Positions 8,825-19,270 of a DNA stretch of 64,000 nucleotides are shown here, one piece after another. The notes under the pieces are model-generated. The model saw only the letters and a program-made list of their open reading frames with translations. It ran no database searches and was not told the DNA's origin. This stretch comes from Sinonovacula constricta (lineage: Eukaryota > Mollusca > Bivalvia > Cardiida > Solecurtidae). Each line of letters begins with the position of its first letter. Position 1 is the first letter of the stretch. Position numbers and translations under genes: made by a program. The DNA lies in assembly GCA_007844125.1 (NCBI GenBank), contig CM017563.1:13988325-14052324 (forward strand), read 5' to 3'.

Positions 8825-11797
8825 GCGAATGTAATCATCCATGGTGGCTGATTTCGGCCATTTCGCATCCTCGCGTTGTCGCCCTTGGAAGCGATCTTCT
8901 TATGAAGTTTATTTATACACAAAGAAAGTAGTAGAGCAGGCCAGAAAAGGAAATCGCAGCTGTTCCGTGAAACATTTTTCAGAGAAGAAAAACGAGTATT
9001 CCACTTTTAACAGTGTAGCTTGCAACAATCAGGAGTAGCTTGCTCTTATAAAAAGGTAGCAGACATTAATAGAATTTCGCAACTGTTTCGCGAGGTCTCG
9101 TTTAATAAAAGAAACCGAGTAGGCCGATGTTAACTTTGCAGCATGTATAAACTTTTATCAACCATAAAGGTCAAATTGTTTATGTTTCTGAAGTAAACGC
9201 CAACGTCGTATGTACATCGACATACAAGTAATAGAAAACAATAATCGTAGGTTTTCAATAATGTCTTGAGTCGTTGTTTTTGTTGTTGTTATTAAAACAG
9301 TCACTTTAAACTCTGTATTGACGTCAATAAAGAATTTATAGAGACTGTTTTATTGAAAAAAAAAAACCCTGTTGGAATAATATTTACTGCTGTTTGTAGT
9401 AAATACAGAAGCACGACTGTTTGTTTTTGTTACGGCATACTGACACAGTTATGGTCATACTGGCGACGTCCATATAATTATTAATAGAGGAAAACCTCAG
9501 ACCTATGTCTGGGTAGAACCACCGGCGCACCTCATCTCACTTGTACGTTTGGTTACTTACTCAATGTCATTGTGGCTATGAGGAAATATCCCAGGACATG
9601 GCTGAATGAGTTCAGGAGATACGGACCTGCAACATTAAACAAAGTAAGAATATAAATGTGATAAAAAGTACAATATTTGCAAAGCAGAAACTTCTTAAGT
9701 CTTGCGAGTTTTGCTGTTTTTAAGACCCAACAAGACTCGCAATACGAAATATACAATCAAATATGTGTATACTATACATCAGTTCCAACTTATCCTCAAA
9801 CATGTTTAAACAAAACTTCATACTGCATATTTCAATAAAATTATCCAAACATTAATCGCTACAATATAATAGATTTTAAAAACTGCAAAAGATAATATAA
9901 TAAACAAAACTATAAATACCGACTAAAACAGACATAATATGTCCTACAGTTAATTATATCATCTTAAGTGTATAAAATATACTTTAATGATGGTAGTAGT
10001 GGCTTCCCTCCTAACACTCGGGGCTAAGGGGACAGCATTATGCCTGACTCGTCGGTGTCAGTATAATGGACCCGCCGGGTTCAGTCCCTGGGCACCTTAT
10101 AAGTGCCCCTGTGCTATAATGATAGAAATGTCGCTGCACGGTATCGGCAATAATGCTGGCATATCATAATCCCATTTATAGCGTTGCCCCATCATCTCAG
10201 CGCAATATTTCATCATGATGATGATGGTGGTGATGATAATGGTGATGATGATACTGATGATGATGATGATACTGATTATGATGATGATGACGACGACGAT
10301 GACGACGATGATGATAATGATGATACAATGATAAGTTGAATTAACCATGTATATATGGTTGACAACTGGGTTATACACCCCCGTCTTCAGTCAGTACACT
10401 TTCATCAGGACAAGATTAGAAGAGATGACGAGTGGACTTTAGCTTCGACACGTATTTCTTTCTTTCTATGAATAGTTCATATACATATAGTATAGATAGA
10501 TATGTATACATGTATCTATGATGCACCTATCTGTCAATGTTTAGTTAAATTGTCACTAGTATCTTTATATAGATATACATTCATGTGTACTGGCTATTGT
10601 TGGAACAGAGTTATAATTGCACAGTACGTGTACAGGGACGTTATGAAGTTATATACTAGTTCACAAGATTATGATGCAAGAACTACGATAATTTAAACTT
10701 TTTTTAATGATGAATCCTTTGTGATCTGACACTTTGTGTGAAAAGAATTAACAATATAAAATAATAGATGGTATACTTAAATGATAATGCTAAAACTGAT
10801 TTCTGTGAAGGCTTTATAATACACATGTTAGTAACATAAGAACATAAGAACTGTAAGGTCTACATCTTTTCTTTTTTTTCTTTTTTTTGGGGGGTGGGGG
10901 GGTGGGGGGTGTCTCTTTTCTCTTTTTTCTTCTTCTTTTTTATTTTCTTATTTTATTATTATTAGTTTTGTTTATTGAAATACCAATTTGAGAGACCAGT
11001 GTCTTTTTAGAAACATTGGCGCACCACAGGTAGGTTGGGCAGCCTTTCCTCATTAAGTGCTTCGCCCCGAACGGGACTCGAACCCACGCGTTGAGGGACT
11101 AAGCAATCAGAGGAGTAACAAGTAGACTATCACTACTCTACGGACGCAAAATCAATTTGATTTACGTGTATTCATACCATACATAGTGTGTCTTTTAATT
11201 TCGTTTAGGTGACATTTTTTTTTAGAAAAAAGTACCCTGTTTATGTATTTTTATACAATGAACAAACATAGGAATACATGTTTGTGGTGTAATCCAATTC
11301 GAAATATAAAGACAGGTCTTGCTTCTCACCTGCGGTGCGCCTGTGGTTCTACACAGATGTATGGGATCTTTCTCCAACGATAAAAGATTGCGTTCGTGAC
11401 AAAGCGGGTATGCTCGCCGACTTGTTACACCTCAGCCCCCTCACTGCATAGGTTTAAGACCCGGACGGGACGAGAACTTTCATGTGGGGGGGGGGGTCTT
11501 CAAGCTGACATGTCGTGTGTCGGTCGTTTTACTCAGACATTTGTCTGGGATCATACAAAACAAACTTAATCGAACAAAAACCTGGACGTGGGAAAAGAAT
11601 TGTGGTGTTTTGATTTGTATATAGATACAAAAAAATACGTCATTGTGGTAACGTACCATATTGTGTTTGCTGGCCTCTTAAAATGTCAGACATTTCGTTC
11701 AGGTACACGGAATACATCACCCGGTGTGATGTAGACGTATCCATAGTAACGGTTGGTGTCAAAGCCGGTCAGCACTGAAGCGATCCAAGTCTTGAAT
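6321..11797 (-). CDS. MPDU1: mannose-P-dolichol utilization defect 1 homologue (PQ-loop, SLC66-like), N-terminus missing
   Basis: join(6321-6542, 6907-7111, 8190-8322, 9561-9626, 11721-11797) on the minus strand gives 233 in-phase residues; human MPDU1 has about 247. MPDU1 is an ER multi-pass protein required for use of dolichol-phosphate mannose and glucose in N-glycan, GPI-anchor and O- or C-mannosyl synthesis. Seen: first PQ-loop with LSQLPQIVKLL, then AWGEN..LML, matching the SSWGEALFLML region of MPDU1. The second repeat has PGQLSAMSAFL, GRLTTSI and TTGDD, corresponding residue for residue to GQLSAITVFL, ARIFTSI and ETGD. A charged C-terminal tail follows. All four introns have canonical sites except the donor at 11720-11719 (GTGATG), which is weak; GTGTAC ten bases further on would also keep phase. 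The exon with the initiating Met was not found upstream of 11799. The SLC66A3-type relatives fit less well. Confidence 0.86.
6907..7111 (-). CDS. MPDU1: MPDU1 homologue, penultimate coding exon
   Basis: Acceptor ATACAG, donor GTAAGT. Encodes AWGENIVLMLLNVV and further hydrophobic helices ending LPAIFVSR. One split codon at the 5' side (AG|C), phase 0 at the 3' side. Confidence 0.87.
7188..7211. repeat. short near-perfect hairpin
   Basis: GACGCCGCTCT, loop AA, AGAGCGGTGTC: an 11-bp stem with one G-T pair, in an intron of the MPDU1 homologue just before a dispersed repeat copy. Confidence 0.6.
7220..7462 (+). repeat. dispersed repeat family D, copy 1 (internally duplicated)
   Basis: Shares about 220 bp with copies near 8.9-9.1 and 16.8-17.0 kb. 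Each copy holds two related half-units: AGGAAATCGCAGCTGTTT..GAGACC..GAGTATTCC and, about 140 bp on, AGGAATTCGCAACTGTTT..GAGGTC..GAGTATGCC. No pol III boxes or coding capacity seen; class unknown. Confidence 0.65.
7602..7649. repeat. poly-G / GGGGT tract
   Basis: A run of more than 30 consecutive G interrupted by T at the end, able to form G-quadruplex structure. It lies in an MPDU1 homologue intron. Confidence 0.9.
7750..8180. other. MPDU1 homologue intron, nothing further recognised
   Basis: No repeat or RNA gene recognised; short ORFs on both strands lack support. Confidence 0.4.
8190..8322 (-). CDS. MPDU1: MPDU1 homologue, third exon from the 3' end
   Basis: Acceptor CTTTAG, donor GTAAGAA. 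Encodes the first PQ-loop, QLPQIVKLLHKRSASGISVV, and the start of the next helix ending GFKV. Phase 2 in and 2 out agree with both neighbours. Confidence 0.88.
8323..8792. other. intron sequence, nothing recognised
   Basis: AT-rich intron sequence without a recognised element apart from short TTG and GT runs. Confidence 0.4.
8793..8821. repeat. (AC)n microsatellite
   Basis: About 14 perfect AC units. Confidence 0.93.
8912..9135 (+). repeat. dispersed repeat family D, copy 2
   Basis: Same two half-units as the copy at 7220-7462: AGGAAATCGCAGCTGTTCCGTG, then AATTTCGCAACTGTTTCGCGAGGTC, with GTAGCTTGCAACAATCAGGAG between them. Confidence 0.65.
9136..9439. other. intron sequence, nothing recognised
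   Basis: No supported element. Confidence 0.35.
9440..9542 (-). mobile_element. SINE family C, 3' fragment
   Basis: Minus-strand family C body (AAACCTCAGACCTATGTCTGG, then ACCACCGGCGCACCTCATC), ending about 18 bp from an MPDU1 homologue exon. Confidence 0.7.
9561..9626 (-). CDS. MPDU1: MPDU1 homologue, fourth exon from the 3' end
   Basis: Acceptor TTGCAG, donor GTAAGTAA. Encodes PYLLNSFSHVLGYFLIATMT, a hydrophobic helix entering the first PQ-loop. It corresponds to the CLKILLSKGLGLGIVAGS segment of MPDU1. Confidence 0.84.
9987..10170 (+). mobile_element. SINE family A, 5'-truncated copy
   Basis: Contains only the body (TGGCTTCCCTCCTAACACTC to GTCGCTGCACGGTATCGGCAA). The tRNA-like head is missing. 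A GAT-rich microsatellite follows it. Confidence 0.85.
10213..10326. repeat. (GAT)n imperfect trinucleotide microsatellite
   Basis: GATGAT units with GAC and AAT interruptions, just downstream of the SINE A copy. Confidence 0.93.
10327..10865. other. intron sequence, nothing recognised
   Basis: AT-rich; the 64-residue plus-strand ORF at 10502-10696 lacks features. Confidence 0.35.
10866..10968. repeat. pyrimidine-rich and G-rich low-complexity block
   Basis: TTTTC and TTTTTC runs flank a G-rich core of GGGGGGTGGGG type. Confidence 0.8.
10970..11153 (-). mobile_element. SINE family C copy
   Basis: Minus-strand tRNA-like head (GTAGAGTAGTGATAG region and a B box in GGGTTCGAGTCCCGTTCGGG) followed by the family C body. 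Diverged from the reference copy at 62569-62789. Confidence 0.8.
11330..11555 (+). mobile_element. tandem fragments of SINE family C
   Basis: A body fragment (CACCTGCGGTGCGCCTGTGG) is followed by a second copy running from the B-box region (GGTTTAAGACCCGGACGGGA) through the body (TTTTACTCAGACATTTGTCTGG), interrupted by an 11-G run at about 11488. Confidence 0.65.
11721..11797 (-). CDS. MPDU1: MPDU1 homologue, most 5' exon located
   Basis: Acceptor CCCTCCCCAG, weak donor GTGATG. Encodes FKTWIASVLTGFDTNRYYGY plus VYITP. It joins the next exon in phase but is not clearly alignable to human MPDU1, whose N-terminus is poorly conserved. Confidence 0.6.
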
Positions 11798-14778
11798 CTG
11801 GGGAGGGAATAATGATGAAACACTTTATATAAAATTAAAGTTTAATAACTACATTTATAGATGTCGATGCTTCTGTGGTCCCATGCATGTCAACGTTATA
11901 GCGAGGCGCTGCCGCCGTTATTCAGTCGGTTTACGTGTGTCAGAATGTATCAATCAAAGAATATGGTTCGTTATCTCGCGAAGTTTGCGATTTAATTATT
12001 ATAACAAAACGTCGTCATCGTCATCATCAGTATCGTCACCAGTATCATCACCTTAGGTAGCTATTTAGTATTTGAACCGTTAGCGGTTCTATGTGTAAAT
12101 CTCCGGTAACGGAGTCGTTTGTCTGGCCGTTGCACGACACCCTTTGTCTTTAAGAGAGAGGGTGAAATCGTTGGTTAGTCAGATAGAATATGTGGTTAAT
12201 AAAATCCAGATGTGGTCGATTTAAAAATTACCAGAAAAATAAATAAAAATATTATGGTCATATAAATTAATTTCTGTGTCTCCGTCATAAGTTTAAATGT
12301 AATCTAACAGATTTAACAGATTTACCGAAACTATGCAAACAAACAAAACAATTGAGACACTTAAGCTGATAATGGTTTGTTCTTTTAAGAGGGATATTGC
12401 GTTTCACGACAAAGCAATTAAGCCAATACATTATGCTATTGACATGATTGTCCGTTTGTGGGAGTCCAGAGTCCAAGTAGCTTCTCAAGTTAATTCTATT
12501 CTTGCAGGGGCGTGATCAGGCGACTTTTGAGAATACGCACTTTTCCGGGGGGTGGAGGGTTGCGTGACTTTTTCACCTTTGTTTTGACTTCATTATCAAC
12601 AATTTAAGAGCATATTACTTGTAATATTTGTAATATGGGGCCCAATATTTTTTACCACTGTCGGTAAATTCAAAACATAATTTTTAACAAAAATTAAAAA
12701 GTCGTTTTTGGTCCAGTTATATAGGGTAGCTTATATATAGATAACCAAGAAAGACCATGAAATGTGTTAAATGAATGCAATATTCAAATGTTTTGTTATG
12801 TCTTTGAAGTAATATAAGATCGCAATCTTTCGCTGCACTCATAATAATAACTTGTTACTTGTTTTAGTATTTTCTTTATAAAAGCAAGCATTCTACATAA
12901 TGCAATTTTCGATTAAAATAAATTATCCTTTAAAAATGAAATATATAAAAGTAAATAGAAATAATACACCTTTCAAGACATGTGTATATATAATGCGCAC
13001 ACAAAATAGATAATTTCGTCACCTACCAAAAAGGAAAAAAAAACACATCAAAGTTTGTTTCTACTTACTTTAGTTAAACGTAATTCTATTAGTCACCGGT
13101 CGCCTCGTATCCTGTATTATTATGTATCAATTATTATTTTTAATAACAATAATACATAACACTTAATATCACCACTGTTTATTTGTTATTAATGCGCTCA
13201 ATTAACCCCTGGATCACTGTTTCACTGTGGGCAGCCCAAACAAAGTCACTTCAAAAAACCGTACTTGTATCATTAAGTTTCAAGAGTGTTGCTTTCCGTT
13301 CGTCGATGATGAAATCGTTGGTATGAAAGAATGTTTAAGCCTTATATAACGTGTACCCAACTGACTCGAACACAACGTTGTATCTTAACGTATCAAAAAG
13401 TAGCAAACACTGATTAATTATCTTAGCGATGTCTGGTCACGGAGTTCATCATCACTCTGGTACAGACAGATGAACAGGCGGACAGACGGACAAACACATG
13501 AATCACGATTACAATAGAAGCCTGTCATTAGCCGGTCACTTGACTGTCGGCTGGACCTTGTACCGTATGGTGTGGCGTGGTGGCACTGGGAAGACTGTGT
13601 TTGTCAGTTTTGTAATTGTAAACATAATGATATAATTAGTCATGGATATTTCATGTTGTATTTGAATGATTGTTTTAATTAGTCTTCTGTTTTAAATTAT
13701 CGTAAAACGAAGCATTTCCCAGTTGCTGGATTTATATAGGTGAGCTTCCGGCGCGCGCCCCTCTTAATGTTTTTGGAGCAATATGTATTCAATTTTATAA
13801 ACTCGAAAATTTATCAATTTTGATTTTGATGCTTGTCAGAACGCATCTACAGCATTTCAGAAACAACGGCTTTCTTATTTTTCCGGTTGTTAAAACACAT
13901 TCCTTCCGCAAAAACAAAAAAAAAATTAAGAAAGCATGCCCTCTCTCTAAGGTAAAATTGAGGACCTGTTCATGTCCCCTACGGAAGAATTTTGAGAAAG
14001 GATCGTAAAATGTGGTATAATATTTAATGTTTTAACGGGAAATTTTTTATAATATTATTATGATAAAATGTAACAAAAAGTGTTTTATTGAGAAAACTTG
14101 TAAGTCAGTTTTTGTTAGTTTCGAGTTGAAATTGTTCACAAAATATCACCATTACGGCCATCTGTCTTTGTTACACTGCATTTCATATTGCAATTATAAT
14201 ATAACATTGTAGTACAAAATGTTATAAATAATTAGTATTTCATTGACAGAACATGGGTAGTTATTCTAGGATGTACAAGTAATGAACATACTCTCCAAAT
14301 TTTGCAATTTATATATCATGAATATATTATGATACAACGGAAATAAAAATGAGAATTAAAAACAACAACATATAATATGATATGAACAAAACAAAATATG
14401 ATATATCCAATTTAATATGAGATGAAACAATTTAATATGTTTTGAAAATTACCCATCGCTTTAAAAGCTATATCTTATGCATGAATGAAAGCTGCAAACA
14501 GGCGCACAGCCATCTTAACATGCAAGTGATCTTGAACTTCGAAGCAGACGGTATCATTTTGACATAAAAATGACCGTGACATTCGTGACAGTGCAAATGC
14601 AACAAAGCATGATAAACCTGTTCATGTTTATTGAATAACGCTCATCGGATGAATGTCAACAACATGTTATGTCAACACCACAGAGATTATTGTTCATGGC
14701 TGAGAGTCCTGATTTAAGTCCTGACGAATATTATCCATACATGTTAAAGGTGTATTTTAACACAGTATCTTCTCATCG
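11798..14778. other. 3-kb stretch with no supported gene
   Basis: AT-rich. Holds a short TCATCG/TCATCA run near 12012-12052 and an AT-rich palindrome near 13118-13160 (TTATGTAT..ATACATAA). The missing 5' exon of the MPDU1 homologue may lie here, but I could not identify it. Confidence 0.45.
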
Positions 14779-15286
14779 TTAAAGGTGGTATCCAACAGTT
14801 TGGCCCACAAAGATTTTTTCTCAAATAACCAAATAAGTCATTGACACATTAAAAGGTCTTGCAAAATTCTGTTCATTGATGCCAAAAGCCGCTGTGAATA
14901 GTCAAGAATAAATCCCCTCTCGTCATTGCAAACGGGTGTTTCCTATACGAGCCACGCTGCAGAGGTAGCTATTTTTACACTTAGTCAACCATGTGACCAC
15001 TTACTTATATATAGTCATCCGGGTAAGCCGCTCTGACGTCGACCTCTAATTTTAGCAGTGACCACTATCGCGCTTTTTATATAGTTGGTAAAACTGACCA
15101 TTTAGAGTTTTTTGTGTTTTTATTTCCGCGATTAGTACAGTCTAACAATAAAGTAAGTGTTCACAGGCATTTTTATAACGACTAAAGTATGTGTTTATGT
15201 AAAAAGTATGACCAAATTCTCCAAAGCAGTGGTTAGATATTGGTACGTTTATTTGATATAGGCAAACTGTCGGATACCACCTTTAA
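14779..15286. mobile_element. MITE-like element M, copy 1, with 24-bp terminal inverted repeats
   Basis: Left end TTAAAGGTGGTATCCAACAG (14779 on) and right end CTGTCGGATACCACCTTTAA (to 15286) are inverted repeats with one mismatch over about 24 bp, enclosing 508 bp without coding capacity. Both ends are TTAA, which could be a target duplication or part of the repeat. The interior resembles, in inverse orientation, the copies at 18280 and 37.8-38.1 kb. Confidence 0.82.
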
Positions 15287-15516
15287 CGGTCAAAGATGTC
15301 CACGAACCTTAAACTGTGACTTTTTAGTGTGTTGATATATTTAACATAAGAAGCACAACAATTAAATAGCACAATAGAAGGGATATACACAAATAATTTC
15401 ACTTGTATGGAAACCTCAAACATCATATAAATACAGACAACTATTATTTAATAGAACGACATTCATTTAAACTAAACACCACTCACTAAGCCTACTCAGG
15501 CTTTACTTTCTTTTTG

Positions 15517-15588
15517 ATGTTTCTGTTCTTTGAAGCACACAATAAAATCATTTTTTTTCTCTGTGCTTTGAAGAACAGAAACATCCGA
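15517..15588. repeat. inverted repeat with 25-bp arms
   Basis: GATGTTTCTGTTCTTTGAAG and its near-complement CTTTGAAGAACAGAAACATC lie about 20 bp apart and can form a hairpin. Confidence 0.7.
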
Positions 15589-16795
15589 AAACAAGCGGGA
15601 GCGATCCTTGCGTACATTTTTCCTTTGAAAGGGACAAGGGATCGATAATTCATGTCAGAGTTTTCCTATATGAAACACAATTTTACAATACCCTTATACT
15701 TTTAGGTAGGATTGGGGTGGTAGGTGGGTGGTGGGTGTTAGTGGGCGGGTTGGACTTGTCCATATATTCTGCATACACTCATTCTTTCATATCAATAAAG
15801 ATGACTGATTTGGATTTGCAGATAAAATTTAAAACGAGCACGTGGTCAAGTAAATAATTATAATTTTTAATGCTTGGTAGGGTTTTTAAGCCGACAGTTA
15901 AACGTATATACCTGGGACGGACGGACAGCAAGGGTCGTTTCGGTGCGAGCGAACCAGATAAAAGATATGAAGGTCAGGACGGACAGGCGATCACACACGT
16001 ACTAGTTAATAACACAAATGAATGAGGCGATACTAAATTAATGATACCTATGTACATTTATGATACGCACCACACGGGAGCGGATCTAGGATTTTATTTT
16101 CGATGAGGTATATGGTAGGGGTGTTTTTTTTTCACGAAATATATTTGAAGCACATACGTATATTTGATGACAAATTGCTTTTGGTTTTTGAAATGTCGGG
16201 TACGTGTTTGAACGTGAATCTGGACCTGAGACTTATTCACCTGTTTAAGTTATACAAAATATATCTTGATATGTATGGTAGGTCTATTTTAGAGAGTGGT
16301 TGACGTTCGCCGGGACACCCTCTCACCCAACTCGACCGCCACCCCCTATCAAGGAGGATGTGCGCCGAAACCCTCCCCACGATCACACGCCCCCTTGCAC
16401 CCCACTCTCCCCTCTAAATCCGCCTCTATTACATATACATACACATATATACAAACCATACTGAGTCGGCTTCTGCAAGTACTTGGAAAATGTGACTGTG
16501 ATACGTGGACCTTGTACCACTCGTACCATATGATTGCACTGCTTCACGACACAGCTGATTATGGTAACAGTATAGCAAGAGGAGTCGATAATGGCCCCTG
16601 ATGTAAAAAAGAAGCTGACATCTTCCCTGACGCCCATGGACCTCGTTTGTTTCCCTTTGTTCTCGCAAGAGGAAGTCGTGCTTCTAATACTCAATACCTG
16701 GTACCACTTATACTACGTCGACCTAAAAGTCGCCACCATGTTCTCTATTTTACAATGCAATCGTAATTTGCAGGCAGTTATGGTCACCCGCACCA
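15589..16795. other. no supported gene; G-rich patch
   Basis: A GGTGG-rich patch lies at 15708-15755. Overlapping ORFs of 60-116 residues at 16.1-16.9 kb on both strands overlap each other and lack recognisable domains. Confidence 0.4.
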
Positions 16796-16799
16796 TTAA

Positions 16800-17015
16800 G
16801 CTTGTAGAAATACATTTTTTTATGGGAACGATAGTGAAGCTGGCAAAAACAGGAAATCGCAACTGTTCTGAGATTTTTTTCAGAGAAAAAGAAATGAGTA
16901 TTCCGTTTATTGATATTGTAGATTGCAACAATGATATGTAGATTGTAATAACAAAAAAGTTGCTGGCATTTATAGGAATTCGCAGCTGTTTGGCGAAGTA
17001 TTGTTTAGCAATACT
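16800..17015 (+). repeat. dispersed repeat family D, copy 3
   Basis: ACAGGAAATCGCAACTGTTC and then ATAGGAATTCGCAGCTGTTTGG reproduce the two half-units seen at 7.2-7.5 and 8.9-9.1 kb. TATGGGAACGATAGTGAAGC matches the 5' flank of copy 1. Confidence 0.65.
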
Positions 17016-17258
17016 TAAAAAAAGAACAAGAAAGAGCCAGGACGTGAGACAGCCAATGTGCCAAAGAGCATAAACACTCTCTTACACTGTCGATTAATTA
17101 CATACACATTTGACAGTAACAAACCATAACTTCAAGGGGAAGTAGAGTATTTGCTACTTTGTTTTCCTTGTTCTATGCTACATCTGTAATAACAAGCTGC
17201 ATTGCTAACATCGGTAAACTCGGTTTCTTTTAAATACTTATAAAGATTTGTTATTGAA

Positions 17259-18057
17259 ACAAGAGGGCCATGATGGCCCTTAATCGCTCACCTGATAACA
17301 CAGGCTTTTTATAGGCTCAAATCTGGCATCAAGTTATTAAGAGTTGTTTACTGTAGCAATCTTCGGTGAAGATAGGACCATTAGTGTAGCCACTGGGTTG
17401 ATAACATTTTCTAGACTTTTACCAAGTAACCTACTGAATTCACATGACCGACTTCAAAACATATGTAAGATTTCATACTGGCAAACATTCTGGCCAAGTT
17501 TGGTTAAGGTTGGGCCATGAGTGTGGCATCTAAGTGTTTTCACAAGGTTTTTCTAAAATGTGACCTAGTGACCTACTTTTTGACCCCACGTGACCCAATA
17601 ATATACTCATTCAAGGTTTCATGCAGACAAACGTTCTGACCAAGTTTGGTGAAGATTGGGCTATAAATGGGATCTCTAGTGTATTCACAAGCTTTTTCTA
17701 AGATTTGACCTAGTGACCTTCTTATTGACCACACGTGACCCAGACATGAACTCATCCAAGATTTCAAGAAGGCAAACATTCTGATCAAATTTGGTGAAGA
17801 TTAGGCCATAAATGGGGCCTCTTGTGTGTTCACAAGCTTTTCTCAGATTTGTCCTAGCGACCTATTTTTTGACCCCACGTGACCCAGTTATGAATTCATC
17901 TAAGATTTCAAGCAGACAAACATTCTGACCAAGTTTGATGAAGATTGGATAATAAATGTGGTCTCTAGTGTGTTCACAAGCTAAAATGTTGACAAAGGAT
18001 GACGGACGAAGCCGTATCACGAAAGCGCCCCTTGAGCACATGGTGCTCAGGTGAGCC
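17259..18057 (-). mobile_element. bivalve-type repeat H, copy 1 (hairpin-ended, internal tandem units)
   Basis: Minus-strand copy of the element at 57982-59093. It opens with the TIR GCTCACCTGA (rc of 18047-18056) and the hairpin TGAGCAC/GTGCTCA (18033-18049). About four tandem units of 120-150 bp follow (TGTGAACAC..GACCAAGTTTGGT..GACCTAGTGACC type). It closes with the inverted GCTCACCTGA (17286-17295) and the hairpin AGGGCCAT/ATGGCCCT, ending CTCTTGTT. Short ORFs inside are repeat shadows. Confidence 0.85.
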
Positions 18058-18279
18058 AAAACGAAAATGGAAGTGCTTGTTGATGATCGTAAACCTGGAT
18101 ATCACTAAAATGCAGAAAGGTCAACATATACTTCAAAGAGTAAAAGTATATAAACAAAGTAAAACAAATGAAAGGACCTACTTGCATTTAAGGATTATTC
18201 AGGGGAGAATATTCATTAATGGCTCTCATTCTAATGCCATTCAAGGATACCTGGCAAGGATAAAGTATGCAGATGTGTC

Positions 18280-19270
18280 AAAGGTGGAATCCGACAGTTT
18301 GCCTACATTTTATATATGTAACAATATTTGTAAATAAGAACGATTGGAATTCCTGCTTAAATAGACATCGACGTCACAGCGGATGACGTGGATGAACTAA
18401 AACATTAGTGGTCACATGGCTTTCTTGGTTTAAAAAAGCTAAATGTCCAGCGTGGCTCAGATAAGAAATACATCTTTGTAATGACGATTGTGGCATTATG
18501 GTTCACTTTTCTGACAATTGTAGGACACCAATAAACAGGATTTTACAAGTCTGTTCAGATAACAATGGTTTACAGATGTTTAATGAACATATTTTTGGTC
18601 CAAACTTTCCATCTTTAAGACTAAAGAATGCACAAAAAATAAAAATCTTAATGTTTGATATAAGAATTTATTAAAAAGTTCTTTTATTTTTTTTAAAATT
18701 AGCAAATAAAAATATTTTTATACTTCTTATATGAAGTATATGAAAATACCGTCCAACAAGGGAGATAACTAAAACATTTCTTTCATTTCAATAATGGTTA
18801 TATCAAATTGTAAGGATATCTTACCCCTATTTTCTGGAAATGGGGTGAAATGTCTTCATAAACTCAGAAGTAAGTCTAAGTAAAGATGATTTGAACACTT
18901 CCCCAATTGTTAGTACAAATTGTAAAAAAAATGCTGTTATTGTTAATTCTTTTTTGATCTATTAATTTGCACAATAGTGATTTCCGCAAAAAAAAATAAT
19001 ATACAAACATCAAAGCATATTAAATAGATGATATAATGTAATGTTAAAAGTATGTGGTCATGTAGTTAGTTATCTTGCTCTAAAAATAGCTAACTGTGCA
19101 GTGTGGCTCAGAAAGGAAATAAAATATATTTTTTTAATGTAGTGGTGTTGTTTCACTTTATACAGATTCTGGGCATAATTAACAGTATTTTGCAGGATAT
19201 TTTTAGGAATAATTTATTTGATTGTTTGAGAAAATAAACTTTGGTCTAAGCTGTCGGATATCACATTTAA
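18280..19270 (+). mobile_element. MITE-like element M, copy 2 (head-to-tail dimer)
   Basis: Starts AAAGGTGGAATCCGACAG and ends CTGTCGGATATCACATTTAA (19251-19270). Internally two related halves are visible: GTGGTCACATGG..GCGTGGCTCAG near 18410-18460, and GTGGTCATGTAG..AGTGTGGCTCAG near 19050-19110. This suggests a dimer or a nested insertion of the family. Confidence 0.7.

Noticed and set aside
16296..16941. Four overlapping ORFs of 79-116 residues
   Set aside because: They contradict each other on opposite strands, partly overlap repeat D, and show no domain.
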